Positions 6,498 to 14,211 of a DNA stretch of 17,931 nucleotides are shown one piece after another; positions within the stretch are counted from its first letter, which is position 1; every line of letters begins with the position of its first letter. The position numbers were made by a program, and so were the translations under genes. The notes beneath the pieces were generated by a model, which worked only from the letters and a program-made list of their open reading frames with translations, made no database searches and was not told the origin of the DNA. The DNA lies in NCBI GenBank assembly GCA_014859615.1, contig JACUTX010000034.1:1-17931 (forward strand), written 5' to 3'. The DNA comes from Desulfuromonadales bacterium. Lineage in GTDB: Bacteria > Desulfobacterota > Desulfuromonadia > Desulfuromonadales > UBA2294.

Positions 6498-7880
6498 CTA
6501 GCCGACTTCGTTGTAAGCACGTGCCCGAAATGCGACGCCAAGTTCATCCGCAACCTGTCGACAGGCATCGATGTCGAGCCCGGGGAGGGCGACCGCAGAC
6601 GCCGTGACCGTCGGAATATATTTTTTTGCTTCCGTTAAAAATGTTTTGACGGCTGTATAACTCTTTTCGCCAAATTCGGAGCGGCAAATTTTTTGGTAGG
6701 TGGCTGCATCTGCGGCATTCAGTGAGACGGAGATAGAATCGACCAACCCTTCGAGCTCGGGAAGAATATTGCGTTGATGTACCAGATTTGCCTGACCATC
6801 TGTATTGATGCGCACAGTGACCTTTTGCTCCTTGAGTTTTTTTGCGACGGCCTTGACCAGGTCGAGCCGGATCAACGGTTCACCATATCCGCAAAAGACG
6901 ACTTCTTCAAATCGTGACGGATCGCCGATGGCCGTCAGCACCTCGTTCAGATCCGGTTCGCTCTGCAGGCAGAGCTGATGTCCTTTGACGGTGAAATCGT
7001 TGAACTTTGCGCAGAAAGTACAGGCGTTGGTGCAGCGATTGGTGATATTGAGGTAGAGACTGTTCCGGATGGTATAGGCGATTCTTGTGCTTTGATCGAC
7101 CGTGCCGATACCGAACAGCCGGTAGCAATTCAAAGAGGTGATCCGGGCGACGTCTTCAAGAGTTAACCCTTTTAGCACAGCCAGATACTCTGCCGTTGCC
7201 CGCACATAGGCCGGTTCATTCCGTTTCCCCCGCCACTGCTGTGGTGCGAGATAGGGGGCGTCTGTTTCAACCAGCATGACATCAATCGGCAGAGCGCGGG
7301 CCACATCGCGCAACGATTCGTTGGCGGGGTAGGTAATGGTCCCGGGAAAAGAGATATAGAAGCCGAGATCGACACATTGGCGCGCCATATTAATATCACC
7401 GCTGAAGCAGTGCAGAACACCGCCGATTTCAGAGGCCTTCTCCTCACGCAAGATCTGTAATACATCGTCGTGGGCATCCCGATCGTGGATAATGAGTGGG
7501 AGCTGCAGCTCCCGGGCGAGGCGAATCTGGTCGATAAATGCTTTTTTTTGACTGGCATGCGGGGAGTGGTTGCGATAGTAGTCGAGGCCGGTTTCACCGA
7601 TGGCGACAACTTTGTCCGAAGTTGTTGTCAGCCGGCGAAGTTCGTTTAGCGCCTCTTTGCTGGCGGTTTCTGCATCGTGTGGATGGATACCGACGGATGC
7701 GTAGATTTGTGGATACTGTCTGGCCAGTTCGATGCTGCGTCGGGAGCTCTCCAGATCGCAGCCGACGGTGAGGATGGTATCGACCCCTTGCTCGGTTGCG
7801 CGTTGCAGGATCTCATTGAGATCGTCGGCAAATCGTTTTCCATCGAGATGGGCATGACTGTCTATGAGCGATAGAGACAT
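6498..7880 (-). CDS. TatD-family hydrolase fused to a TatD-linked radical SAM domain
   Basis: 460-residue two-domain protein. Residues 1-255 are a full TatD metal-dependent deoxyribonuclease/hydrolase: SHAHLD (His9, His11), GETGLDYY (Glu96), IIHDRDA (His132), LHCFSG (His157) and ETDAPYLAP (Asp207) supply the expected metal ligands. Residues about 268-460 are a short radical SAM domain with C283-x3-C287-x2-C290 (CTNACTFC) for the [4Fe-4S] cluster and CGYGEPL (330-336) as the GGE-like SAM-binding motif. This matches the known TatD-linked radical SAM family, which occurs fused to or beside TatD; its substrate is, to my knowledge, unassigned. The ATG at 7880 opens the TatD fold exactly, although the ribosome site is weak (GGA about 12 bases upstream). 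metG lies upstream, 61 bp away with a hairpin between; the 54-residue gene follows closely. Confidence 0.92.
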   Translation of the reverse strand: MSLSLIDSHAHLDGKRFADDLNEILQRATEQGVDTILTVGCDLESSRRSIELARQYPQIYASVGIHPHDAETASKEALNELRRLTTTSDKVVAIGETGLDYYRNHSPHASQKKAFIDQIRLARELQLPLIIHDRDAHDDVLQILREEKASEIGGVLHCFSGDINMARQCVDLGFYISFPGTITYPANESLRDVARALPIDVMLVETDAPYLAPQQWRGKRNEPAYVRATAEYLAVLKGLTLEDVARITSLNCYRLFGIGTVDQSTRIAYTIRNSLYLNITNRCTNACTFCAKFNDFTVKGHQLCLQSEPDLNEVLTAIGDPSRFEEVVFCGYGEPLIRLDLVKAVAKKLKEQKVTVRINTDGQANLVHQRNILPELEGLVDSISVSLNAADAATYQKICRSEFGEKSYTAVKTFLTEAKKYIPTVTASAVALPGLDIDACRQVADELGVAFRARAYNEVG

Positions 7881-7899
7881 GTTGTCTGATCCGAAAAGT

Positions 7900-7921
7900 A
7901 AAGGGGATAGTGCTCCCCTTT
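7900..7921 (-). terminator. Hairpin between metG and the tatD-radical SAM gene
   Basis: AAAGGGGA and TCCCCTTT form an 8-bp stem with a six-base loop. On the minus strand it is followed by ACTTTTC, a poor U tract, so it may be a partial terminator or attenuator after metG rather than a full stop. In the opposite direction the U tract is better (seven T), but no plus-strand gene needs it. Confidence 0.55.
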
Positions 7922-7941
7922 TTTTAAGTTGAGTTTTTCGC

Positions 7942-9474
7942 TTACGCCGTTTCGATCCTCGGGAAGAGCGGTTGCGCTTTTTCTACAGCCGTTCCGGCTT
8001 GCAGGCGACCCCAGTCGTCCTTCCCTTCCAAGGTGATATCTCTGTTCGTGTCGCCAAGCGTCAACAGGATGCTCTTTGCGGTATCGGGCAAGAAGGGTGC
8101 GACCAGCAAGGCGATCAACCGAACAGCTTCGAGCAGGTTATACATGACCGTTTCGAGCTGTTCTTTTTGCGCTTCGTCTTTGGCCAGGGCCCAGGGCGCC
8201 GTTTCATCGATATATTTATTCGCTGCGCTGATCAGGGTCCAGATCGTCTGCAACGCCTTGTTGAAGGCGAGAGCGTTCATCTGTTCGTCAACCGTTTTGA
8301 CCGCTGCCGGAAATTGCGCAATAAAGGCGGCATCGATGGCCGATTCAACCGTTGCTGCTGGCAAAATCCCGTTAAAATACTTGGTTAACATGGCGGTGGA
8401 ACGACTGACCAGATTACCGAGGTCGTTGGCGAGGTCCGAGTTGATCCGGTGTATCAGGGCTGTGTGCGAAAAATCACCGTCAAGGCCGAACGGGACTTCG
8501 CGCAGAAGAAAATAGCGAATCGCATCGACACCGTAAGTGTCGATCAGCATATGCGGCTCAACAACGTTGCGCAGGCTTTTGCTCATTTTCTGCCCCTCAA
8601 CGGTCCACCAGCCGTGGGCAAATACTTTTTTCGGCAACGGCAAGCCAGCAGCGAGTAAAAATGTCGGCCAGTAGACGGCGTGAAATCTGAGAATATCTTT
8701 ACCGATAACGTGGGCATCAACCGGCCAGAATTTTTCAAAATTGCCTTCCGTATCATCCGGGAAGCCAAGACCGGAAATGTAATTGGTCAATGCATCGAAC
8801 CAGACGTAAAGCACGTGTCGTTCGTTCCCCGGAACCGGGATCCCCCAGGAAAAGGTCGTGCGTGAAATGGAGAGATCACGCAGCCCCTCCTTGAGAAAGC
8901 TGAGAATTTCATTTTTTCGTGAGCGGGGCTGGATGAAATCGGGATTCTCTTCAATGTGTTTGAGCAGCGCGTCAGAATACTTGCTCATGCGAAAGAAGTA
9001 CGATTCTTCCTTGAGCTTGTCTGTCGGGCGACCGCAATCGGGACAATTACCGTCCATTAATTGTGTTTCAGTCCAGAATGTTTCGCAGGGTGTGCAGTAC
9101 CAGTCCTCATATTCGCCGAGGTAGATGTCTCCCTTTTTCTCAATCCGGACAAAAAGCTCTGTGACCGCTCTTTTATGGCGTTCCTGGGTTGTTCGGATAA
9201 AGTCTGACTCTGCGATATTCAGTTTTTCCCAGAGGGATTGAAAACGTTTTACGACGCGATCGGCGAGTTCAAGCGGGGTTTCCCCTTGTGTCTGTGCGGC
9301 CCTCTCTACCTTTTGCCCATGTTCATCGGTGCCGGTCAGAAAAAAGACCTCGTAGTTGCGGGCACGTTTATATCGGGCAAGAACATCGCAGGCAAGGGTT
9401 GTGTAGGCATGCCCGATGTGCGGGACGTCGTTCACATAGTAGATCGGCGTTGTTATATAATATTTATTGACCAT
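7942..9474 (-). CDS. metG: Methionyl-tRNA synthetase, short form
   Basis: 510-residue class I synthetase that charges initiator and elongator tRNA-Met. It shows ITTPIYYVND (7-16), the HIGH motif as PHIGHAY (18-24), a zinc knuckle with C127-x2-C130 and C144-x2-C147, WFDALTNYI (225-233), and the KMSKS loop (EGQKMSKSLRN, 296-300 for the core). The anticodon-binding helical bundle follows (about 350-500). The protein stops there: the C-terminal EMAPII-like tRNA-binding domain present in the longer dimeric form (about 650-680 residues) is absent, so this is the compact type. A TAA stop lies at 7942-7944. The start at 9474 is supported by GAGGAGA about ten bases upstream, placed right after the ricT stop codon (21 bp gap), which suggests coupled expression with ricT. 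Confidence 0.97.
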   Translation of the reverse strand: MVNKYYITTPIYYVNDVPHIGHAYTTLACDVLARYKRARNYEVFFLTGTDEHGQKVERAAQTQGETPLELADRVVKRFQSLWEKLNIAESDFIRTTQERHKRAVTELFVRIEKKGDIYLGEYEDWYCTPCETFWTETQLMDGNCPDCGRPTDKLKEESYFFRMSKYSDALLKHIEENPDFIQPRSRKNEILSFLKEGLRDLSISRTTFSWGIPVPGNERHVLYVWFDALTNYISGLGFPDDTEGNFEKFWPVDAHVIGKDILRFHAVYWPTFLLAAGLPLPKKVFAHGWWTVEGQKMSKSLRNVVEPHMLIDTYGVDAIRYFLLREVPFGLDGDFSHTALIHRINSDLANDLGNLVSRSTAMLTKYFNGILPAATVESAIDAAFIAQFPAAVKTVDEQMNALAFNKALQTIWTLISAANKYIDETAPWALAKDEAQKEQLETVMYNLLEAVRLIALLVAPFLPDTAKSILLTLGDTNRDITLEGKDDWGRLQAGTAVEKAQPLFPRIETA

Positions 9475-9495
9475 TTTTAAAACTCTCCTCTGACT

Positions 9496-10620
9496 TTACT
9501 CTGCGCTTCCCTCTGGTTTCGGACGTCTGCGATTCCGCCTGCGGCGCCTGCGTTTTGAAGCACTTGACGGGGTCTCGGTGTCGGCCAGAACGGCTTTGCC
9601 CGGACCCTGTGGCTTTTGCGCAGTCTTCAGATCAGGTTGTTTTTCTGCTGCTTTTGCTTTTTGATTCTCATTGGTAGACGAACTTCCACGCGGTTTGCGG
9701 CGGGTCGGTCTATCAACTCGTCCCTTTCCCTGCGTTTCAGTTCTGGCTGGAGCCGGTTTTCTCTCCGGGCGGCCGATCGATTGCGGAGCCGAGTCAGATT
9801 CCGGAAATTTTGCATCAGATTGTTGAAGATTGACAAATTCATCTTTGGTCAGTTTGAAACTGCGGCCATCATCAACGCGCAAAGTGATCTGTTGCCGCAA
9901 AACATCCGTATCGGAAACCCGGGTTTCATGCCCGTCAACATCCATCCTGTGGCCATTTTTCGGCATCCCTTTGCGTTGTCTGCAGTAGGTTTCATATTCG
10001 TAGCCGAGACAACAGAGCAGGCGGCCACACTGACCGGATATTTTATTCGGATTAAGGGCCAGCTGCTGTTCTTTGGCCATTTTTACAGAGACGGGAGAAA
10101 ATTCGGTCATGTACGAACAGCAGCAGAGTTCACGACCGCAGATCCCCATTCCGCCAATCAGTTTAGCTTCGTCTCTGACGCCGATCTGGCGCATCTCAAT
10201 CCGGGTGTGAAAATGCTGGGCCAGATCCTTGACGAGTTCGCGAAAATCGATGCGACCATCTGCGGTGAAATAAAAGACAATTTTAGAGCCGTCAAAAAGA
10301 TACTCGGCCTTGACCAGTTTCATTTCGAGGTTTCGCTCACGAATCCGTTCCCTGCAGTAATGCAGAGCGGTCTCTTCGCGAGACGCATTGGCCGCTGACA
10401 TCGCCAGATCTTCATCCGTTGCCACCCGCAAAACAGCTTTCAGCCCTTTGGGGGTCTGACTCTCATCTTTTTCGACCGGAGGGACAACAACAATTGCCAA
10501 CGCCCGGCCACGATCCGTCTCGACGATAACCCGATCCCCCTTCTTCAGAAGGAGATCTTTGGCATTGAAATCGTACTGTTTTCCGGCGATCCGGAATTTT
10601 AGCGTCACTATTTGTGTCAT
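9496..10620 (-). CDS. ricT: PSP1-domain protein RicT (YaaT) with long basic tail
   Basis: 374-residue PSP1/RicT family protein. In Bacillus subtilis RicT (YaaT) forms the Y-complex with RicA and RicF, binds iron-sulfur clusters and helps RNase Y mature mRNAs; the role outside Firmicutes is less clear. The PSP1 core spans about residues 44-131. The signature GGMGICGRELCCCSYM follows (about 156-171), then GQCGRLLCCLGYE (196-208), giving the conserved cysteine set (C161, C166-168, C198, C203, C204, C213). From about residue 270 the protein turns into a low-complexity tail rich in K, R, P, S and Q, ending in KRRRRRRNRRRPKPEG, likely disordered and nucleic-acid binding. The ATG at 10620 (MTQIVTLKF) matches the family start; a GTG at 10671 would add 17 unusual residues. 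It sits 89 bp after holB and 21 bp before metG. RicA and RicF are not in view. Confidence 0.92.
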   Translation of the reverse strand: MTQIVTLKFRIAGKQYDFNAKDLLLKKGDRVIVETDRGRALAIVVVPPVEKDESQTPKGLKAVLRVATDEDLAMSAANASREETALHYCRERIRERNLEMKLVKAEYLFDGSKIVFYFTADGRIDFRELVKDLAQHFHTRIEMRQIGVRDEAKLIGGMGICGRELCCCSYMTEFSPVSVKMAKEQQLALNPNKISGQCGRLLCCLGYEYETYCRQRKGMPKNGHRMDVDGHETRVSDTDVLRQQITLRVDDGRSFKLTKDEFVNLQQSDAKFPESDSAPQSIGRPERKPAPARTETQGKGRVDRPTRRKPRGSSSTNENQKAKAAEKQPDLKTAQKPQGPGKAVLADTETPSSASKRRRRRRNRRRPKPEGSAE

Positions 10621-10709
10621 ATTAAAATGCCTGCCCGCGCCTTGTATAAGCCAAAAGTGTAAAGAGAACACGATGTAAGAGACTTGTCAACTGCTCTCAT
10701 CAACAAGCA

Positions 10710-11678
10710 TCAGGCGGCAAGGCGCAGTAGCAGTACCTCCAGGTTAAGTTGCGGATTTACGTTGCGTTCATGGTTGCGCTGACATTCGTTCAGGGCATCA
10801 AGCTTATTGAGAATTGATCCGTTATCTTCTCTGGCCGCAATGCGCCTGATTTTTTCCTGAAGATCGATATTGATCAGCGACTCCAGAGGGCGGTTGTGAC
10901 GATAAAGAAGGAGATCACGATAGAAAGCCTGAAGGAGTTCCAGCGTCTGCGGGATGGTCTCTTTCTCGGTCGATAACTCTTTGGCAAGCTCCATTAAAGG
11001 CAAGATGCTTCCAGCAGAGAGCGCCGTGACCTGTTTTAAAATTTCAATCCGTCTTTCCAGGTAGATCGTCGGATCACGATCCAGCGCCATTTGAAAGCTG
11101 CCGTCGGCCAGGGCGGCTATAATATGGGCCTCTTTTTGATCGTATCCACGCTGTTCGATAAGGGTCGATTCGATACAGGATTGCGGCAGTCTGGCAAACG
11201 GGAGGCGTTGGCATCTGGAGAGGACGGTGGTCAAAAGTGCCTCTGGCCTGGCCGAAATGAGAAGGATCAAAGTCTCTGCCGACGGTTCCTCAAGTGTCTT
11301 CAAAAGGGAATTGGCTGCCGCCGGGTTCATTTTGTCGGCCTGATCGATCAGGCAGATCCGCCGTGTCGATTCGACCGGCTTAAATGCGAGGGTTTTTTGC
11401 AGATTTCTGATCTGCTCGATTTTTATCTGTTTTCCGTCTGGCTCAAGGATATGCAGGTCCGGATGATTGTTGTGATCGATCTTGCGACAAGGGATACAGT
11501 CTCCGCACCCGGTCGCCTCCGCACAGAAGACGGTTCGGGCCAGAGCCAGGGCGGTCAACCGTTTGCCGACCCCCTGCGGCCCTTCGAACAGATAGGCGTG
11601 GGCCAATCGGTTGTGGGCAAGGGTACGGCGCAGAAACTCTTTTTGCCGGTCATGTCCAATGATTTGGTCGAAGGTCAT
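10710..11678 (-). CDS. holB: DNA polymerase III delta-prime subunit
   Basis: 322-residue clamp-loader subunit of the AAA+ fold, part of the complex that opens the beta sliding clamp at the replication fork. Motifs: FDQIIGHDRQKEFL at the N-terminus, Walker-A-like GPQGVGKR (33-40), the four-cysteine zinc module C52, C58, C61, C64, IDQADKMN (141-148 in the longer reading, about 111-118 here) in the Walker B position, SLLKTLEEP (124-132), and the SRC sensor/arginine-finger motif (154-156). The C-terminal collar region (about 200-322) is less conserved but collinear. The start is ATG 11678, which overlaps the tmk stop codon as ATGA; the frame is open further upstream but only inside tmk. No separate ribosome site is evident, so translation is probably coupled to tmk. 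Confidence 0.93.
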   Translation of the reverse strand: MTFDQIIGHDRQKEFLRRTLAHNRLAHAYLFEGPQGVGKRLTALALARTVFCAEATGCGDCIPCRKIDHNNHPDLHILEPDGKQIKIEQIRNLQKTLAFKPVESTRRICLIDQADKMNPAAANSLLKTLEEPSAETLILLISARPEALLTTVLSRCQRLPFARLPQSCIESTLIEQRGYDQKEAHIIAALADGSFQMALDRDPTIYLERRIEILKQVTALSAGSILPLMELAKELSTEKETIPQTLELLQAFYRDLLLYRHNRPLESLINIDLQEKIRRIAAREDNGSILNKLDALNECQRNHERNVNPQLNLEVLLLRLAA

Positions 11679-12319
11679 AAAGCTTGTCCGTATTGAAGTT
11701 TGGCTGCAATAATCGTCTGGATGCGTGCGGCTACGGTCTCGGTATCGCCATTGGCATCGATGACGCAAAACCGGTCTTCGGCTGCGGCCAGAAGGAGGTA
11801 TCCATCACGGATGCGACGGTGGAAATCAAGATTCTCCTGTTCAAAACGGTTTTCATCCGGACCGGTCGTGATCGCGTTGCGTTCCCGGGCCCGGGTGAGA
11901 CCAATCTCGGGATCAAAATCGAGCAGGAGCGTCAAGTCCGGTACGATTCCGAGTGTTGCCAGAGAGTTGATCTGGGTGATCAGAGGGAGAGCCAGACCTC
12001 GTCCAAAGCCTTGATAGGCCAGAGTTGCATCGCTGAATCGATCACAAAGGACAACGCGACCTTGTTCAAGGGCGGGTTGTATGATCTGCGCCACGTGCTG
12101 GGCGCGTGCAGCCGCGTATAGCAACAGTTCAGCTTGTTCGTTCATGGCACTGTTGGCTGTGTCGAGTAAAATGGCGCGAATTTTATCGGCAATCTCACAG
12201 CCGCCAGGTTCCCGGGTCACAACCGGGGAGAGATCGAATTCTGTGGAGAGCCAGTGCGAGAGCCGCGTGATCTGTGTCGACTTGCCGGAGCCCTCAATCC
12301 CTTCAAATGTAATAAACAT
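11675..12319 (-). CDS. tmk: Thymidylate kinase
   Basis: 214-residue P-loop kinase that converts dTMP to dTDP, an essential step of dTTP synthesis. It shows FEGIEGSGKST (5-15, the P-loop), TREPGG (35-40), the dTMP-binding DRFSDATLAYQG (93-104), and an arginine-containing LID (RARERNAITTGPDENRFE, about 143-160). Length is typical. It heads the minus-strand cluster and is divergent from rnc. The start ATG at 12319 matches the family, but there is no good ribosome site before it (upstream reads ACTCTATAATTTT), so initiation may be weak. The last codons overlap holB by four bases (ATGA). Confidence 0.96.
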   Translation of the reverse strand: MFITFEGIEGSGKSTQITRLSHWLSTEFDLSPVVTREPGGCEIADKIRAILLDTANSAMNEQAELLLYAAARAQHVAQIIQPALEQGRVVLCDRFSDATLAYQGFGRGLALPLITQINSLATLGIVPDLTLLLDFDPEIGLTRARERNAITTGPDENRFEQENLDFHRRIRDGYLLLAAAEDRFCVIDANGDTETVAARIQTIIAAKLQYGQAL

Positions 12320-12367
12320 AAAATTATAGAGTTCGTTTAGGTAAGATGCTCATTTGCTTAATTGGGC

Positions 12368-12396
12368 ATTATACGGCTCGACCCTGGGCGAAGCAA
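12368..12396 (-). promoter_or_regulatory. Predicted sigma-70-type promoter for tmk
   Basis: On the minus strand TTGCTT (12391-12396) and a perfect TATAAT (12368-12373) are spaced by exactly 17 bp. Transcription would begin around 12361, leaving a leader of about 42 bases before the tmk ATG. The -35 keeps only the TTG of the consensus; the -10 is ideal. Prediction by eye. Confidence 0.6.
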
Positions 12397-12426
12397 GAAT
12401 AAAGGGGGTGATAACAGCGGTTCTTG

Positions 12427-12455
12427 TTGAACAACTCAGGCTGCTCCAGTATACT
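12427..12455 (+). promoter_or_regulatory. Predicted sigma-70-type promoter for rnc
   Basis: TTGAAC (12427-12432) and TATACT (12450-12455) are separated by 17 bp, each differing from consensus by one or two bases. The start point would be near 12462, about 29 bases before the rnc ATG. It lies back-to-back with the tmk promoter; the two -35 boxes are about 30 bp apart. Confidence 0.7.
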
Positions 12456-12490
12456 TCCAAAAATTATCTAAAACTAAAAAGAGGTTGTTG

Positions 12491-13183
12491 ATGGATCCTT
12501 TGCTCGAAGCTTTGCAAAAGCGCCTCGGCTACTGTTTTTCTGACAAGGCTCTGCTCAGCAGGGCGTTGACGCACAAGTCATACAGTAACGAGAATCCGAA
12601 TGGTGCCCTTACCTGTAATGAAAGGTTGGAGTTTCTCGGTGATGCCGTTCTCGATCTTGTGATCAGTCAGGAGACTTTTGAAAAATATACGGATCTGCCG
12701 GAGGGGGAACTGACGCGGATCCGGGCTGAGCTGGTCAGTGAAAAGAATCTTTCGATGTTGGCAAAAAGATTGGAGATCGGTCCTTGTCTGCTGTTGGGGC
12801 GGGGAGAACGGCGCAGCGGCGGTGAGCAGAAGAGCAGCCTTTTGGCAGATTCCGTCGAAGCGTTGTTCGGTGCAATTTTGTGCGACAGTGATTATCTTAC
12901 GGTTCGATCGGTGGTCTCTGTCTTGTTTACAGAGGCGATTGTTTGCGCTGCCCGCAAAGAGTATGATGTCGACCATAAAACCATCCTGCAGGAGATCTGT
13001 CAGAGCAGATATCGTAAACCGCCGGTCTATCAGCTTCTGAGCGCTACGGGCCCCGATCATCAGAAACAGTACGAAATCGAAGTTCTGCTTGATGGTGAGT
13101 CGGTCGGGCGTGGAACCGGTCGTTCAAAAAAAGCGGCTGAACAGCAGGCAGCTGAGTCTGCACTTGAACAGTTGAATCGCTGA
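12491..13183 (+). CDS. rnc: Ribonuclease III
   Basis: 230-residue double-strand-specific endoribonuclease that processes rRNA precursors and structured mRNAs. The catalytic domain (about 1-155) carries the family signature NERLEFLGDAVL (43-54) with Glu44, Glu47 and Asp51, and the second acidic pair Asp120 and Glu123 in LLADSVEALFGA. A double-stranded-RNA-binding domain fills about 160-230, with the conserved end GRGTGRSKKAAEQQAA (206-221). The start is ATG 12491, with AGAGG (12480-12484) six bases before it; two TTG codons just upstream are less likely. The stop is two bases before the GTG of the radical SAM gene, so these form an operon with era. Confidence 0.97.
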   Translation: MDPLLEALQKRLGYCFSDKALLSRALTHKSYSNENPNGALTCNERLEFLGDAVLDLVISQETFEKYTDLPEGELTRIRAELVSEKNLSMLAKRLEIGPCLLLGRGERRSGGEQKSSLLADSVEALFGAILCDSDYLTVRSVVSVLFTEAIVCAARKEYDVDHKTILQEICQSRYRKPPVYQLLSATGPDHQKQYEIEVLLDGESVGRGTGRSKKAAEQQAAESALEQLNR

Positions 13184-13185
13184 AC

Positions 13186-14211
13186 GTGAAGATTTTCCCG
13201 ATTTTTATTCCGAATCTCGGCTGTCCGGGCGGATGTCTATATTGTGATCAGAGACTGAATAGCGGGGTGGCGCAAGCTCCGACCCCGGAAGAGATTGCGG
13301 AGCGGCTGAAACAGCAGTTGCCGGAAGCGGGTCTCGATCAGATCGCCTTTTATGGGGGGTCTTTTACCGCTCTTTCTCTCTCTCTTCAGAATAACTACCT
13401 GCAGGCGGTGCAGCCGTTCCTCGGGAGTGGACAAGTCGATAGTCTACGTATTTCGACCCGCCCGGACTGTATCGATGGCGCGTCTGCTGCCCGCTTGCGA
13501 CGTTTCGGGGTGAAGACGGTCGAGCTTGGCTGTCAATCTTTTTCTGATCGGGTGCTGGCGGCCAGTGGCAGAGGGTGTCGAGCTGATAGTTTTCCCCTTG
13601 CGGTTACGGTTTTGCGCGATGCCGGTCTGTCTGTCGGTATTCAGCTGATGCCCGGTCTTCCGGCCGGGACAGATGACGAAGCTCGCAACTCTCTGTTAAG
13701 TGCGCTGATGTTGAAACCGGATTTTTTAAGGATCTACCCTACGGTCGTTTTGGCCGGAACCCGGCTGGCAATCGACTGGCAGGATCGCCGTTACCGGGCG
13801 ATGAGCCTGGATCATGCGGTTGATCTTTGTGCCGATCTGGCCTTGATCTGTCACGAAGCAGAGGTGCCGGTCATTCGTTTCGGGCTCCAGGCTTCGGTCG
13901 ATCTCGATGCCAATGGAGTTCTGGCGGGTCCTTATCACCCGGCTTTCGGTCAGCTGGTGCAGTCTTCTCTCTGGCTGCGTGCCATGAGGAGACTGCTGGC
14001 CGGTCGTCAGACGCATGTTATACAGGTTCATCCGCACGACCTTTCAACGGCTCTTGGTCAGAGACGAAGCAATCTGGGTCGACTGCATCAGCAGAACCCT
14101 GATCTGACTATTGAACCTTGCAATATGTTAACGCGTGGGCAGATACAGATAGAACAGACAACGGTAGAGATGATGGCCTTCGCGGCCGGGACGGGTGACA
14201 GGTTTGAGTGA
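13186..14211 (+). CDS. Elp3-like radical SAM protein without acetyltransferase domain
   Basis: 341-residue radical SAM protein. The cluster motif is C13-x3-C17-x2-C20 (CPGGCLYC), followed by FYGGSFTAL (55-63), ISTRPDCID (89-97), ELGCQSFSD (113-121), IQLMPGLPAGT (152-162) and LRIYPTVVLAGT (181-192). The STRPD, MPGLPG-like and IYPT..GT motifs are those of the Elp3 family, which modifies wobble uridine in tRNA. The acetyltransferase domain that follows in true Elp3 is absent; the protein ends soon after the SAM barrel. A tRNA or rRNA modification role is inferred and fits its place between rnc and era. The start is GTG 13186, two bases after the rnc stop, with no clear ribosome site, so translation is probably coupled. 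Its 3' end overlaps the start of era. Confidence 0.88.
   Translation: MKIFPIFIPNLGCPGGCLYCDQRLNSGVAQAPTPEEIAERLKQQLPEAGLDQIAFYGGSFTALSLSLQNNYLQAVQPFLGSGQVDSLRISTRPDCIDGASAARLRRFGVKTVELGCQSFSDRVLAASGRGCRADSFPLAVTVLRDAGLSVGIQLMPGLPAGTDDEARNSLLSALMLKPDFLRIYPTVVLAGTRLAIDWQDRRYRAMSLDHAVDLCADLALICHEAEVPVIRFGLQASVDLDANGVLAGPYHPAFGQLVQSSLWLRAMRRLLAGRQTHVIQVHPHDLSTALGQRRSNLGRLHQQNPDLTIEPCNMLTRGQIQIEQTTVEMMAFAAGTGDRFE

Noticed and set aside
9616..10398. Long open frame on the plus strand (260 codons) opposite ricT
   Set aside because: It lies entirely inside ricT on the other strand, has no recognisable motifs and no ribosome site. ricT has a clear family signature, so the opposite frame is a by-product of its codon use.
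10685..10690. A perfect TTGACA on the minus strand between holB and ricT
   Set aside because: No acceptable -10 lies 16-18 bp downstream, so I do not call a promoter there, although a weak one for ricT remains possible.
11679..11768. Upstream extension of holB by 30 codons
   Set aside because: The extra residues (starting MRHRCQWRYR) lie wholly within tmk in another frame and do not resemble the family; the ATGA overlap start fits delta-prime proteins.
12323..12328. A second perfect TATAAT on the minus strand before tmk
   Set aside because: It ends three bases before the tmk ATG, so transcription would start inside the gene. The copy at 12368-12373 with a 17-bp-spaced TTG box is the better promoter.
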